Shown here piece after piece: positions 14,220 through 22,335 of a stretch of DNA of 64,000 nt. Origin of the DNA: Sphingomonas sp. G-3-2-10 (GTDB lineage Bacteria; Pseudomonadota; Alphaproteobacteria; Sphingomonadales; Sphingomonadaceae); NCBI RefSeq assembly GCF_012927115.1, contig NZ_JABBFY010000001.1, positions 124,001 through 188,000 on the forward strand, read 5' to 3'. Position 1 is the stretch's first letter; the number at the start of each line of letters is the position of its first letter. The notes below the pieces were generated by a model, which saw only the letters and a program-made list of their open reading frames with translations, was not told the DNA's origin and did no database searches. Made by a program: the position numbers and the translations under genes.

Positions 14220-14630
14220 ATGAATCGTGTAACCCCCGTTGCGATCGCCATCACGACCGGTGATCCACGCCCGATTGCCCGCCAGATCGTCGATGCGATC
14301 CGGCGCCAGATTTCGACCGGAGAGCTTTCGGTCGGCGGCAAGTTGCCGAGCGTTCGCGGGCTGGCGCAGCAATTGGGGATCAATCCCAATACCGTCAGCA
14401 AGGCCTATGCGCAGCTTACCGGCGAAGGCTGGCTTGAGGCGCACGCGGGTCTCGGCCTGTTCGTGGCGGTGCGCCGCGATCAGCTCAGCAGCGCGGAACG
14501 CGAGCGCCGCCTGGGCGAGGCGGTCGATCGCTTCGTCGGCGAAGTGATTGCGATCCGCTGTCCCGCCGACGAAGCGGTGGCGGCGGTGGCCGACGCGCTC
14601 GACGCGCTCAGCTTCGCCAAATCGGCATGA
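14220..14630 (+). CDS. GntR-family regulator, YtrA subfamily
   Basis: This 136-residue protein has a GntR winged helix at about residues 10-80 (PIARQIVDAIRRQISTGELS, GGKLPSVRGLAQQLGINPNT, VSKAYAQLTGEGW). A short C-terminal helical part without an effector-binding domain follows, which is the YtrA layout. YtrA regulators repress adjacent ABC-transporter operons, often responding to cell-envelope stress. The ATG at 14220 has GGAGAGG upstream. The gene overlaps the ABC ATPase gene by 4 bp (ATGA), and its operator lies directly upstream, so autorepression of the whole operon is likely. Confidence 0.9.
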   Translation: MNRVTPVAIAITTGDPRPIARQIVDAIRRQISTGELSVGGKLPSVRGLAQQLGINPNTVSKAYAQLTGEGWLEAHAGLGLFVAVRRDQLSSAERERRLGEAVDRFVGEVIAIRCPADEAVAAVADALDALSFAKSA

Positions 14631-15541
14631 CCGCCATGTCCGGCTACGCCATCGAAACCCGCGGACTGACTCGCTTCCACGGCCGCAAGCGCGCGATCGA
14701 CGGGCTCGACCTCGCGCTCCCGCGCGGCGGGATCCACGCGATCGTCGGCGCGAACGGGGCGGGCAAATCGACGCTGTTCCGCATCCTGCTGGGCTTTCTC
14801 GCGCCCAGCGAAGGCGAGGCGTTCGTGCTCGGGCGCCCATCGGCTGCGCTCACGCCCGAGGATCGCCGCCGGATCGGCTTCGTCAACGAAGAGCATACCA
14901 TGCCAGGCTGGGCGACCGTCGCGGCGGTGCTGGACATGCAGCGCCGCCTTTACGCCGATCGCTGGAATGCGCGCGCGTTCGACACGGTGATCGCCAGCTT
15001 CGACCTGTCGCCGGGCCAGCGTATCGGCCAGCTTTCGCGCGGCGAGCGCGCCGGGTTCAACCTGGCGCTTGCGCTGGGCCAGTCGCCCGAACTGCTGATC
15101 CTGGACGAGCCGACACTCGGGCTGGACGTGGTTGCGCGGCGACGCGTGCTCGACGCGCTGATCGACGGCGCGGATGCCGAAGGCCGCACCGTGATCTATT
15201 GCTCGCATCAGATCGAGGAAGTCGAGCGGCTTGCCGATACGCTGGTCGTGCTCGAGCGCGGCGCGCTGCTCAACTTCTCGGCCCCGGACATATTCTGCGA
15301 CCGGATCAGCCAGTGGATCGCCGATGTGCCGTTCAAGGGACCTGCGCCGGATGAGATGCCCGGATTGCTCCAGCACCGCCGGATCGACGGCGTTCATCAC
15401 TACACCATGCTCGACGCCGCACCCGGCTTTGCCGATTTCCTGCGCGGGCATGGCGCCAAATCGGTCCAGACAATGGCGGTTCCGCTCGATCGCGCGGTCG
15501 ATGCCTTTCTGACGCGCAACCATGCGGGCCCGGCTGCCTGA
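14627..15541 (+). CDS. ABC transporter ATP-binding protein
   Basis: This 304-residue protein has all ATPase motifs: Walker A GANGAGKST at residues 41-49, a Q-loop-like region with glutamate (GFVNEEHTMPGW), the signature LSRGE near 136, Walker B LLILDEP near 156-162 and the switch histidine in CSHQIEE. It should energise export by the membrane protein encoded next. It overlaps gntR by 4 bp, and the permease gene starts 11 nt after its stop. The substrate is unknown; YtrA-linked transporters often act on antimicrobial peptides or envelope lipids. Confidence 0.92.
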   Translation: MTAMSGYAIETRGLTRFHGRKRAIDGLDLALPRGGIHAIVGANGAGKSTLFRILLGFLAPSEGEAFVLGRPSAALTPEDRRRIGFVNEEHTMPGWATVAAVLDMQRRLYADRWNARAFDTVIASFDLSPGQRIGQLSRGERAGFNLALALGQSPELLILDEPTLGLDVVARRRVLDALIDGADAEGRTVIYCSHQIEEVERLADTLVVLERGALLNFSAPDIFCDRISQWIADVPFKGPAPDEMPGLLQHRRIDGVHHYTMLDAAPGFADFLRGHGAKSVQTMAVPLDRAVDAFLTRNHAGPAA

Positions 15542-15552
15542 AGGAAGACACG

Positions 15553-17328
15553 ATGTTCGAACTCTACAAGGCCGAATGCCGGCGGTTTCGCTGGTGGGCG
15601 CTGGGCGCGGGCGCGGTCCATGCGGGCACCCTGTTCTTCTTCGATCGCGTGGTCGATCCGCTGCAGCAGCCCGAGATGGTCTATCAGCTGATGGGTGCGA
15701 TCTATGCCGTCGCGGGCGTCCTGCTGGGACTGTATCAGGCGGGCAGCTATGCGCGGATGAACCAGTGGATCGCACTGCTTCACCGGCCGATGCCGCGCCG
15801 CCGGGTGCTGGCGGCGGTCGCCGGCGGCAGCGCGACGATGCTGGCGGCCGCCGTGCTGGTTCCGATCCTGTTGCTGCTGCTCAGCCACGGCCATATCGGC
15901 GCGCGCTTCGTCGATGCGCGGCACTGGCTGCTCGGCCTGTCGGGGGGCGTGCTGGCGCTGACCGGGCTGATGGGCGGCATCTACGCGGTGCTCAGCCCGC
16001 GGCGCTATGGCTGGCTGGCGCTGATCCCCGCGTTGCTGCCGTCGGTCAGCATGGCGGTCGGCTGGGCGGCGCTGCTGGTCCAATGCGCCGTACTCGCGGC
16101 GCTGACCCTGCTGGTCGCGAGCGTGTTCAAGCCCGATCTCGCCGTGCCGCCGCGCACCCGGTCCGGCCTCGCGGGAACGGCGCTGGCGGTGGCGATGGGC
16201 GCCTATCTGATGATCGTCGTCGCGGGCGATCTGGTGTTCCAGACTTTGTGGATCGCCACCGGCACGCATCCGCTCAACAGCGTGCCGCCGCGCGGCGGCG
16301 TGGTCGAGGCGACGCGAGCCGACGGCGCCGCGCTGATGGAGGCCGGGCTGGCGGCGCGAGGCGATGGCCAGGCGCGGCTGTGGCGTGAGCAGATCCACTT
16401 GTCCGAAGTGTTCAACCTGCCGCTGACCATCAAATGGCTGCCGGTGCGCGCCGAATTGACCAATGTCGCGCCGATGGAGTTCGACGACGAGCGGCGCGGG
16501 GTGCGCTGGACCTTCAGCCATGACGATATGCGCTTTCACGGCGTCAGGATCGCGGATGGCGCGGGCGCGGGCACGCTTGCCGACGATGGCGGATTCGAGA
16601 CGCCGCCGCTCGCGACGGAAGGGAACCGCCTGATCGCCGGCGGCAGCCTGTTCGTGTTCGATATCGACGATGGCGCGATCCACCGTCGCATCCGCCTGCC
16701 CGCGGGCGAGACGATCGTCGGCCGGCCGGGAAAAGCCGGCTCAGCGCTGACGGTGATGAGCCAGCAGAAGCTGCGCTTCTATGACGAGCGGGTGCTGGAC
16801 AAGGGCGACGCGGTCTATCCGCCGCTCGCGACGGTGCCGATGCCCGCGCCGGTCGGCAGCCTGATGCGGATCGACCTGATCGAACTGCTCGACGGCTACC
16901 TCGTCTCCTTCACCTATGCGCGGGGCGGCGTCGAAGGTCCGGCTGATTCGTGGCAGCAGATCGTCGAGGTCGATGGTGTAGGCCGCAGCCGCGCCGTCGC
17001 GCGGCGGACGCTGAAACCGGATTTTCCGTTCGTCGTTCGTTTCCTCAACTATTGGGTCTCGCCGGTGCTGCGGATCGTGCGGGATCAAGCGCAAGGGATT
17101 GGTGGCGGCACCGTGCCGATGGCAGCGCGTGAGCCGGTCCGGGTGCCGCTTTCGGTCTGGCTAGCGTCGGCAATCCTCGCGCTGGCTTCGGCCGCCGGAA
17201 GCCTGATCCTCGCGGCAAGGCGAAGGCTCGGCGCCCCGGCGACCGCCGTCTGGATCGGGGCCACGCTCATTCTAGGCCTGCCCATGCTGATTGCCTTCTG
17301 GCTGATCCGGCCGAGCCGCCCCGCCTGA
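15553..17328 (+). CDS. ABC transporter membrane protein with large periplasmic domain
   Basis: This 591-residue protein has about six membrane helices in its first 230 residues (for example LAAAVLVPILLLLLSHGHIG). A soluble domain of about 270 residues follows (roughly 235-505, with beta-propeller-like stretches), and a final pair of helices lies near the C-terminus (VWLASAILALASAAGSLILA). The arrangement fits the permease partner of the preceding ATPase, with an unusually big extracytoplasmic domain. AAGGAAG precedes the ATG. It is in one operon with gntR, the ATPase and the S9 peptidase gene, which begins 13 nt after its stop. Confidence 0.75.
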   Translation: MFELYKAECRRFRWWALGAGAVHAGTLFFFDRVVDPLQQPEMVYQLMGAIYAVAGVLLGLYQAGSYARMNQWIALLHRPMPRRRVLAAVAGGSATMLAAAVLVPILLLLLSHGHIGARFVDARHWLLGLSGGVLALTGLMGGIYAVLSPRRYGWLALIPALLPSVSMAVGWAALLVQCAVLAALTLLVASVFKPDLAVPPRTRSGLAGTALAVAMGAYLMIVVAGDLVFQTLWIATGTHPLNSVPPRGGVVEATRADGAALMEAGLAARGDGQARLWREQIHLSEVFNLPLTIKWLPVRAELTNVAPMEFDDERRGVRWTFSHDDMRFHGVRIADGAGAGTLADDGGFETPPLATEGNRLIAGGSLFVFDIDDGAIHRRIRLPAGETIVGRPGKAGSALTVMSQQKLRFYDERVLDKGDAVYPPLATVPMPAPVGSLMRIDLIELLDGYLVSFTYARGGVEGPADSWQQIVEVDGVGRSRAVARRTLKPDFPFVVRFLNYWVSPVLRIVRDQAQGIGGGTVPMAAREPVRVPLSVWLASAILALASAAGSLILAARRRLGAPATAVWIGATLILGLPMLIAFWLIRPSRPA

Positions 17329-17341
17329 CAGGAGTTTCGCA

Positions 17342-19330
17342 ATGACGACCTGCTTTCGCCGGCTCGGCCTCGCCGCAGCCGCTCTCCTGACGCTTGCCTG
17401 CGCCGCACCCGCGTCGGCTGATCCGCTGGCGGCGATGCTTGCGGTCGAGCGCGCCCGCCCGGTCTCCCCGCTGTTCGAGCGAGAAGCGTTTCTGACCGAA
17501 CCGTTGCTGACCTCCGTCACGATCGCGCCCGATGGCGGCACGGTCGCGTTCCTGCGGATCGCGGGAGGGCAGTATAGCCTGTGGCTACAATCCACCGCGC
17601 CCGGCGCCGCGCCACGGCGCATCCTGCCGCATACCGACGCGCGCGAAGTGATGTGGAGCCGGGACTCGCGCTGGTTGATCCTGATTGCGCCCGACAAGGT
17701 GCAGATGCTCTCTCCGTCGGGGGATGCGGGCTCCGGCCTCGCCGCCACGCTGGGCGGGCCGACGGAGTTGCGGCTGCTCGATCTCGACCCTTGGGACGCG
17801 GGCGTGCTGCTGGTCGAGCAGGTGGGCGCGCGCTGGCGGCTATGGCAGACGGGGCCGGGAGGCGTGCGCCGGATGCTGGCGTCGAGCGATCGCGAGATCG
17901 TCGATGTCGCGCTGGGCCGGGATGGCCGCGCCGCGTTTCTCAAGCTGGCCGATGGCGACCGGCATCTGATCGTGGCGCGGCGCGCGGACGGCCGTTTCCG
18001 CACGGTCACCATCTGCGAGGCGATGGCGCGCTGCGACCTGATCGGCGTCACTCCGGAGGGCGGGGGCGCCTATGTCTCGGGCGACGTGCCGGGCGGGCGG
18101 CGGGCGGTTTTGCGGTTGGGTGCCGATGGACGGTGGACATCTCTCCATAGCGATCCGGCCGACGAAGCCGATGTGGACGGCATCGCGATCGACCGCGCGA
18201 CCGGCGCGCCGCAGATCGTCAGCTATCGCGGCGGCCGGATCATGCGATACGGGCTGGACGCCGGAACCGTTGCCGGCCTCGCCCAGCTGACGGCCATGCC
18301 CGACGCAATGGTCGAGACCGCACGCGGCATATGGCTGGTGCGCGAGCGCGACGCGCGCCTGCAGGGCAATCGCTGGCATCTGTTCGATCCGGCCAGCGGC
18401 GCGATGCGGCCCTTGCTCGATGACCGGGCGAAACGCCTTTCGCCGGATGCACTCGGTCGGGTGCTTGCCTTCAGCTTTCCGGCGTCGGACGGGATGGTGA
18501 TCCACGGTCTGCTCAGCGTGCCGCCGGGCCGCGATCCGGCGCGGGTCCCGCTGGTCACCATCGTCCACGGCGGCCCCTGGTCGCACGACGAACCCGATTA
18601 CAGCGCGCTGACCCAGTTGCTGGTCAATCGCGGCTATGCCGTGTTCCGCCCGCAGTTTCGCGGGTCCACCGGCTATGGCCGCGCCTATATGCTCGCCGCG
18701 AACGGCGATTTCGGCGATGGCCGGGTGCAGCGCGATATCGAGGAGGGAACGCGTTATCTGCTCGCGCGCGGGATCGGCGATCCGGCGCGCACCGCGATCA
18801 TGGGCGCGTCGTTCGGCGGTTATTCGACACTGCAGGCGCTTTCGAACGGATCGCGGCTCTATCGCGTCGGCGTCACGATCGTGCCGCCGGTCGATTTCGG
18901 CTGGACGTCGCGCTGGGGCGCCGCGCGGGGCGATCTCGGCAAGACGCAGGGGATGCCGCTGGACCAGAGCCTGCGCCTGCTGGCGCTGGATCCGAACGAT
19001 CCCGCGATCGCCCGGCGGCTGTATCGGGAGTCGCCTCTCGCGCGCGCCGCCGCGATGCGGACCCCGTTGCTGCTGATCGCATCGGGCAGGGACGAGCGCG
19101 TCCCGATCCGCAGCGTGATCGACTATGCCGCGCAGCTCAGGCTGCTGGGCGCCCCCGTGCGGATCGTGGTGGCCCGCAACCAGCCGCACGCATCGTCGGA
19201 TCCGATGGCCCTGCGCAGCATGTTGTTCCTCACCGAGAGGATGCTCGACCGGCACCTTGGCGGCCGCGCTACACTCCCGCCGCCACAGGATCTGCGCGAC
19301 TGGATGGCGGGCAACTTGGTGATGCGGTGA
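17342..19330 (+). CDS. Exported S9-family (prolyl oligopeptidase) peptidase
   Basis: This 662-residue protein has a signal peptide (cleavage near ASA-D, residue 27) and an N-terminal seven-bladed propeller-like region. The C-terminal alpha/beta-hydrolase domain has GASFGGYS (nucleophilic Ser about residue 489), GRDERVP (Asp about 582) and NQPHAS (His about 615), the S9 triad in order. VHGGPWSHDEPDYSALTQLL and FRGSTGYG are further family marks. It should cut short peptides in the periplasm. As last gene of the gntR/ABC operon it may process the peptide that the transporter handles. It converges with the MFS gene, 6 nt apart. Confidence 0.9.
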   Translation: MTTCFRRLGLAAAALLTLACAAPASADPLAAMLAVERARPVSPLFEREAFLTEPLLTSVTIAPDGGTVAFLRIAGGQYSLWLQSTAPGAAPRRILPHTDAREVMWSRDSRWLILIAPDKVQMLSPSGDAGSGLAATLGGPTELRLLDLDPWDAGVLLVEQVGARWRLWQTGPGGVRRMLASSDREIVDVALGRDGRAAFLKLADGDRHLIVARRADGRFRTVTICEAMARCDLIGVTPEGGGAYVSGDVPGGRRAVLRLGADGRWTSLHSDPADEADVDGIAIDRATGAPQIVSYRGGRIMRYGLDAGTVAGLAQLTAMPDAMVETARGIWLVRERDARLQGNRWHLFDPASGAMRPLLDDRAKRLSPDALGRVLAFSFPASDGMVIHGLLSVPPGRDPARVPLVTIVHGGPWSHDEPDYSALTQLLVNRGYAVFRPQFRGSTGYGRAYMLAANGDFGDGRVQRDIEEGTRYLLARGIGDPARTAIMGASFGGYSTLQALSNGSRLYRVGVTIVPPVDFGWTSRWGAARGDLGKTQGMPLDQSLRLLALDPNDPAIARRLYRESPLARAAAMRTPLLLIASGRDERVPIRSVIDYAAQLRLLGAPVRIVVARNQPHASSDPMALRSMLFLTERMLDRHLGGRATLPPPQDLRDWMAGNLVMR

Positions 19331-19336
19331 GCCGGG

Positions 19337-20635
19337 TCATGCAGCCGCGGGCAGGGGCGCGGTCCGCTCGACGGGGTTGCGCCAGCAAGAAACATAGAGC
19401 GCGAGGATCGCCGAGATGCTGGCCAGCGCAGCGATCAGGAAGCTCCAGCGATAGCCGGTCTGCGGATCGAACGCCCAGCCGGCCAGTGCGGGCACCGACA
19501 TGCCGGCAGCGGCCTGAAGCAGGAAGATGACGCTCGCGGCCTTGGCGAAGCCCCGCGCGCCGAAGCGGTGGGCGATCGTCGCCGGCTGGCAGACGATGGC
19601 GCCGCCCAGACCGATGCCGACCAGCGCGGAATAGAGGATCAGGCCGGGACCTTCGACCGCGAACGCCGCCACCGCGAGGCCAAGGGCAGAAGGCACGAGC
19701 AGGGCTGCCCAAAGTCGCGCCGGATTGATCCGGTCGCCGAGCCAGCCGACCAGCGCCTTCGCCGCCACGCCGGTGAAAGCGTAGAGCGCAAGGCCGGTGC
19801 CGACCGCCGCCTGGGTGTGGCCCTTGTCCAGCGCGTTCGCCGCGCCGTGGGCCAGCACCAGACTGAGGCCGCCGGTGATCACCGCGGAAGCGAACACGAC
19901 GGCCCAGAAATCGGGACGCGCGAGGATGTCGCCCAGCGTTATCGGCCGCACCTGCGCGGCTGCCGATGCGGCATGTTCGGGCGGCGCGGCGTCGCCGTCG
20001 GGATATTGGCCGACATCGGCGGGCTGCTCGCGCACCAGCGCTGCTGCCAGCAGCGTGGCGACCGCGCCGAAGCCGGCGACGAGCCACCAGCCCGATCGCC
20101 ATCCGGCCCCGGATTCGCCGATGAGCATGGTGAGGGTCGGTGCGACGAACACGCCGCCCACCGCCGAGGCGGTGAGCATGATGGCATAGGCGAGCGCGCG
20201 GCGTCGCACGAACCAGCGCGGGATGGCTGTCTGAGCGGTCAGGTTGCCGCCGGACGCCACCGCGAAACCGATCACCAGACCGAAGCAGATCGTAGCCGAC
20301 AGCGGGGTCGAGACGATCGTCGCCATCGCAAGGGAACCGCCGGTCAGCATCGCGTTGCCCAGCGTGAGGGTCCAACGGATGCCGATCCTGCCGATCATCG
20401 CGGCGACCAGCGGCGAACTGAGGCCGATGACGCCGAAATAGACCGAGAAGGGCATCCCCATCTGCTCGCGCGTGAAGCCCAGATCGCGCGCCATCGCGGT
20501 GTTGAGCAGCGATCCGCCGGTCATCGGAAACGCCAGATTGGCGACGAGGATGAACCAGAATACCGCGAGAAGGATCCAGCCATAGAACAGGCGCGGCGCA
20601 TCGACGACGGCATGGGGGGTACGCGATTGCAACAA
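19337..20635 (-). CDS. MFS transporter, probable substrate permease of the IclR regulon
   Basis: This 432-residue protein has about twelve membrane helices and the MFS loop pattern (IGRIGIRWTLTLGNAMLTGG after helix 2 and GWLGDRINPARLW in the middle loop). It resembles the oxalate/formate-antiporter-like and monocarboxylate branches, whose members begin with FYGWILLAVFWFI as seen here. Long upstream codons overlap the divergent iclR gene and look non-coding. The TTG at 20635 with GAGAGG 9 nt before it is the better start. Its promoter region contains the tandem IclR-type sites at 20683-20716, so it probably imports the compound sensed by the IclR protein. Confidence 0.85.
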   Translation of the reverse strand: MLQSRTPHAVVDAPRLFYGWILLAVFWFILVANLAFPMTGGSLLNTAMARDLGFTREQMGMPFSVYFGVIGLSSPLVAAMIGRIGIRWTLTLGNAMLTGGSLAMATIVSTPLSATICFGLVIGFAVASGGNLTAQTAIPRWFVRRRALAYAIMLTASAVGGVFVAPTLTMLIGESGAGWRSGWWLVAGFGAVATLLAAALVREQPADVGQYPDGDAAPPEHAASAAAQVRPITLGDILARPDFWAVVFASAVITGGLSLVLAHGAANALDKGHTQAAVGTGLALYAFTGVAAKALVGWLGDRINPARLWAALLVPSALGLAVAAFAVEGPGLILYSALVGIGLGGAIVCQPATIAHRFGARGFAKAASVIFLLQAAAGMSVPALAGWAFDPQTGYRWSFLIAALASISAILALYVSCWRNPVERTAPLPAAA

Positions 20636-20682
20636 GGCGCCGATCCTCTCATACGCCGCTTTGGAGTGCTCGCGCGGCTTGA

Positions 20683-20716
20683 TTTCGATTATCGAACAAT
20701 ATTTCGCAAAGCGCAA
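20683..20716. promoter_or_regulatory. Tandem IclR-type operator 1 (MFS / iclR divergent promoter)
   Basis: TTTCGATTATCGAAC at 20683-20697 and TTTCGCAAAGCGCAA at 20702-20716 both fit TTTCG-N5-CGAAA with one or two mismatches in the right half. Their centres are 19 bp apart. The pair lies between the MFS start at 20635 and the iclR start at 20796, so it can control both. Confidence 0.75.
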
Positions 20717-20795
20717 TGGATGACCGATTGCCAATCCGGCAATGTTGTCCGAAGCATTGCACGCGAAGCAGAGAGATCGCTGGGAGGACGTCGGA

Positions 20796-21590
20796 TTGGC
20801 TGAAGAGCGCAAGGAGGGGATGGGGGGTCTCGCCAAGGGGCTGGATGTGCTGCTGGCATTCGGCGAGGGGCGGCCCGAACTGACGCTCAGCGAAGTGGCG
20901 GAGCGGACCCAGCTGGCGCCGGCGACCGCGCGCCGCTGCCTGCTGACCTTGCAGGACGAAGGCTATGTCGGTCATGGCGACCGGCGCTTCTTCCTGCTGC
21001 CCAAGGTGCTCAAGCTGAGCGCGGCGTTCCTCGAAGCGCTGGACATCGAGCGGATGACCCTGCCGCATCTGACCGCGCTGGCGAACCAGACCGGCGACGC
21101 GGCGGCGATCACCACGCTTCAGGGCCGCGACGTCGTCTATCTCGCCCGCTCGTCGGCCCGCGCGCTGATGCGGCTGGAGGCGCATGTCGGCAGCCGCTTT
21201 CCGGCCTTTTGCACCGCGACCGGCCGGGTGCTGCTCGCCGACCGGAGCGACGAGGAGATCGACGCCTATCTTCAGGGTGCGCTGCCGGCGCTGACCGAAG
21301 AGACCGTCACCGATCCGGCAAAGCTGAAGAAGCTGATCCTGGCGGCGCGCAAGGATGGGTATGCGGTGGTCGAGGACGAGCTGGCCTATGGCGTGATTTC
21401 GCTCGCCGTGCCGCTGTTCGACCAGCACGGGCGGGTCGTCGCCGCGCTGAACAGCTCGGGACATTCCAAGCGGATCGACAAGAAGCGGATCGTCGCGGAG
21501 CGGCTGGAAATGGTGCGCGAGCATGGCGCGCGGATTTCCGCGGAATTCCGTCAGGTGCCGCAGGTCAGCCGGATGCTCAGCGACGACTGA
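20796..21590 (+). CDS. IclR-family regulator of the catabolic cluster
   Basis: This 264-residue protein has an N-terminal winged helix (LAKGLDVLLAFGEGRPELTL, then SEVAERTQLAPATARRCLLT) and the C-terminal IclR effector domain with FPAFCTATGRVLLA and GYAVVEDELAYGVISLAVPL. It is closest in feel to the PcaR/PobR/PcaU branch, which governs aromatic-acid pathways, but the ligand cannot be read from sequence. I chose TTG at 20796 because GGGAGG lies 8 nt upstream; an ATG at 20742 would overlap the operators' downstream side and lacks a ribosome site. Five promoters of the cluster carry the matching tandem palindrome. Confidence 0.88.
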   Translation: MAEERKEGMGGLAKGLDVLLAFGEGRPELTLSEVAERTQLAPATARRCLLTLQDEGYVGHGDRRFFLLPKVLKLSAAFLEALDIERMTLPHLTALANQTGDAAAITTLQGRDVVYLARSSARALMRLEAHVGSRFPAFCTATGRVLLADRSDEEIDAYLQGALPALTEETVTDPAKLKKLILAARKDGYAVVEDELAYGVISLAVPLFDQHGRVVAALNSSGHSKRIDKKRIVAERLEMVREHGARISAEFRQVPQVSRMLSDD

Positions 21591-21600
21591 CCTCGACAGA

Positions 21601-21634
21601 TGTCGCATAACGAAATATGTTTCGATGATCGAAA
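21601..21634. promoter_or_regulatory. Tandem IclR-type operator 2 (EthD-like gene promoter)
   Basis: TGTCGCATAACGAAA at 21601-21615 and TTTCGATGATCGAAA at 21620-21634 form two TTTCG-N5-CGAAA sites with centres 19 bp apart; the second is perfect. They lie 19 bp before the ATG at 21653, overlapping the expected promoter. Confidence 0.8.
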
Positions 21635-21652
21635 TATATTTGGAGAGCGACG

Positions 21653-22264
21653 ATGCGGCATCACCTGTTCCTGGCACTGAGTGATCCGACACCGCATCGC
21701 GACGACGAGTTCCATCGCTGGTACGACGCCCACCACCTTCAGGATGTGGTCGATTTCTGTCCCGGATTCGTGCGGGGGCGGCGATACTGGCGGGACGGGG
21801 CCCGGCAGGCCGAGGGTCAGCCCGCATGGCGGAGCCTTGCCATCTATGATCTCGAGGCGGACGATGTCGCCGCGCTGCACGCCCGCGTCTCGGAGAATGT
21901 CAGCCGCTTCACCCCGTCCGGCGGGGTCTTCGCGCCGGACCATGCCGCATGGGTCTATACGCCGGTAGATGGCGGCGCGACTCCGTCGTTCGCGGAGGGG
22001 GGCGACGGCGAGCGCGTGGTGCTGCTCGCCTTTTTCGACGCGATGCCCGCCGGCAATGCGGTGCTCGAGCGCAACCCCGACCAGCGCCGCGGCGAATCCC
22101 CCGCCTGGCCTTACCTCGTCGTGCGCGACGTGCCGGCGAGCGACGCCGGGGAGCAGGTCGAGCGCATCGTGGTCGAGCAGCGGCCATCCGCCTTGTGGAT
22201 CTTCCGCTCGCGGGGCGGGCTGCATGTGACCGACGCCGAAAAGGCGGCTTCGCTCGCCGGTTGA
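21653..22264 (+). CDS. EthD-like dimeric alpha/beta-barrel protein
   Basis: This 203-residue protein contains DDEFHRWYDAHHLQDVVDFC, a clear EthD-type motif, near its N-terminus. A second half of similar length also ends in an (R/I)VVEQRPSALWIF element, so it may hold two ferredoxin-like units. EthD-like proteins occur in catabolic operons with cytochrome P450s, where their exact function is open. GGAGAG precedes the ATG. The gene sits between two tandem operators and just upstream of the P450 gene, supporting a role in the same pathway. Confidence 0.75.
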   Translation: MRHHLFLALSDPTPHRDDEFHRWYDAHHLQDVVDFCPGFVRGRRYWRDGARQAEGQPAWRSLAIYDLEADDVAALHARVSENVSRFTPSGGVFAPDHAAWVYTPVDGGATPSFAEGGDGERVVLLAFFDAMPAGNAVLERNPDQRRGESPAWPYLVVRDVPASDAGEQVERIVVEQRPSALWIFRSRGGLHVTDAEKAASLAG

Positions 22265-22285
22265 CCCGAGCCGCGCCTGCCTGTA

Positions 22286-22319
22286 TTTCTTATAACGAAT
22301 AATATTTCGATATACGAAA
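22286..22319. promoter_or_regulatory. Tandem IclR-type operator 3 (P450 promoter)
   Basis: TTTCTTATAACGAAT at 22286-22300 and TTTCGATATACGAAA at 22305-22319 are centred 19 bp apart; the second is a perfect TTTCG-N5-CGAAA. They end 16 bp before the P450 ATG at 22336, and GGGAGAG follows as ribosome site. Confidence 0.8.
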
Positions 22320-22335
22320 TAATCGGGAGAGTGAA

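Noticed and set aside
14480-16683. Minus-strand open frames opposite the ABC transporter genes
   Set aside because: They overlap the Walker motifs of the plus-strand ATPase and have antisense-type composition.
17840-19255. Minus-strand open frame of 471 codons opposite the S9 peptidase
   Set aside because: The peptidase triad is on the other strand; this frame has no recognisable feature.
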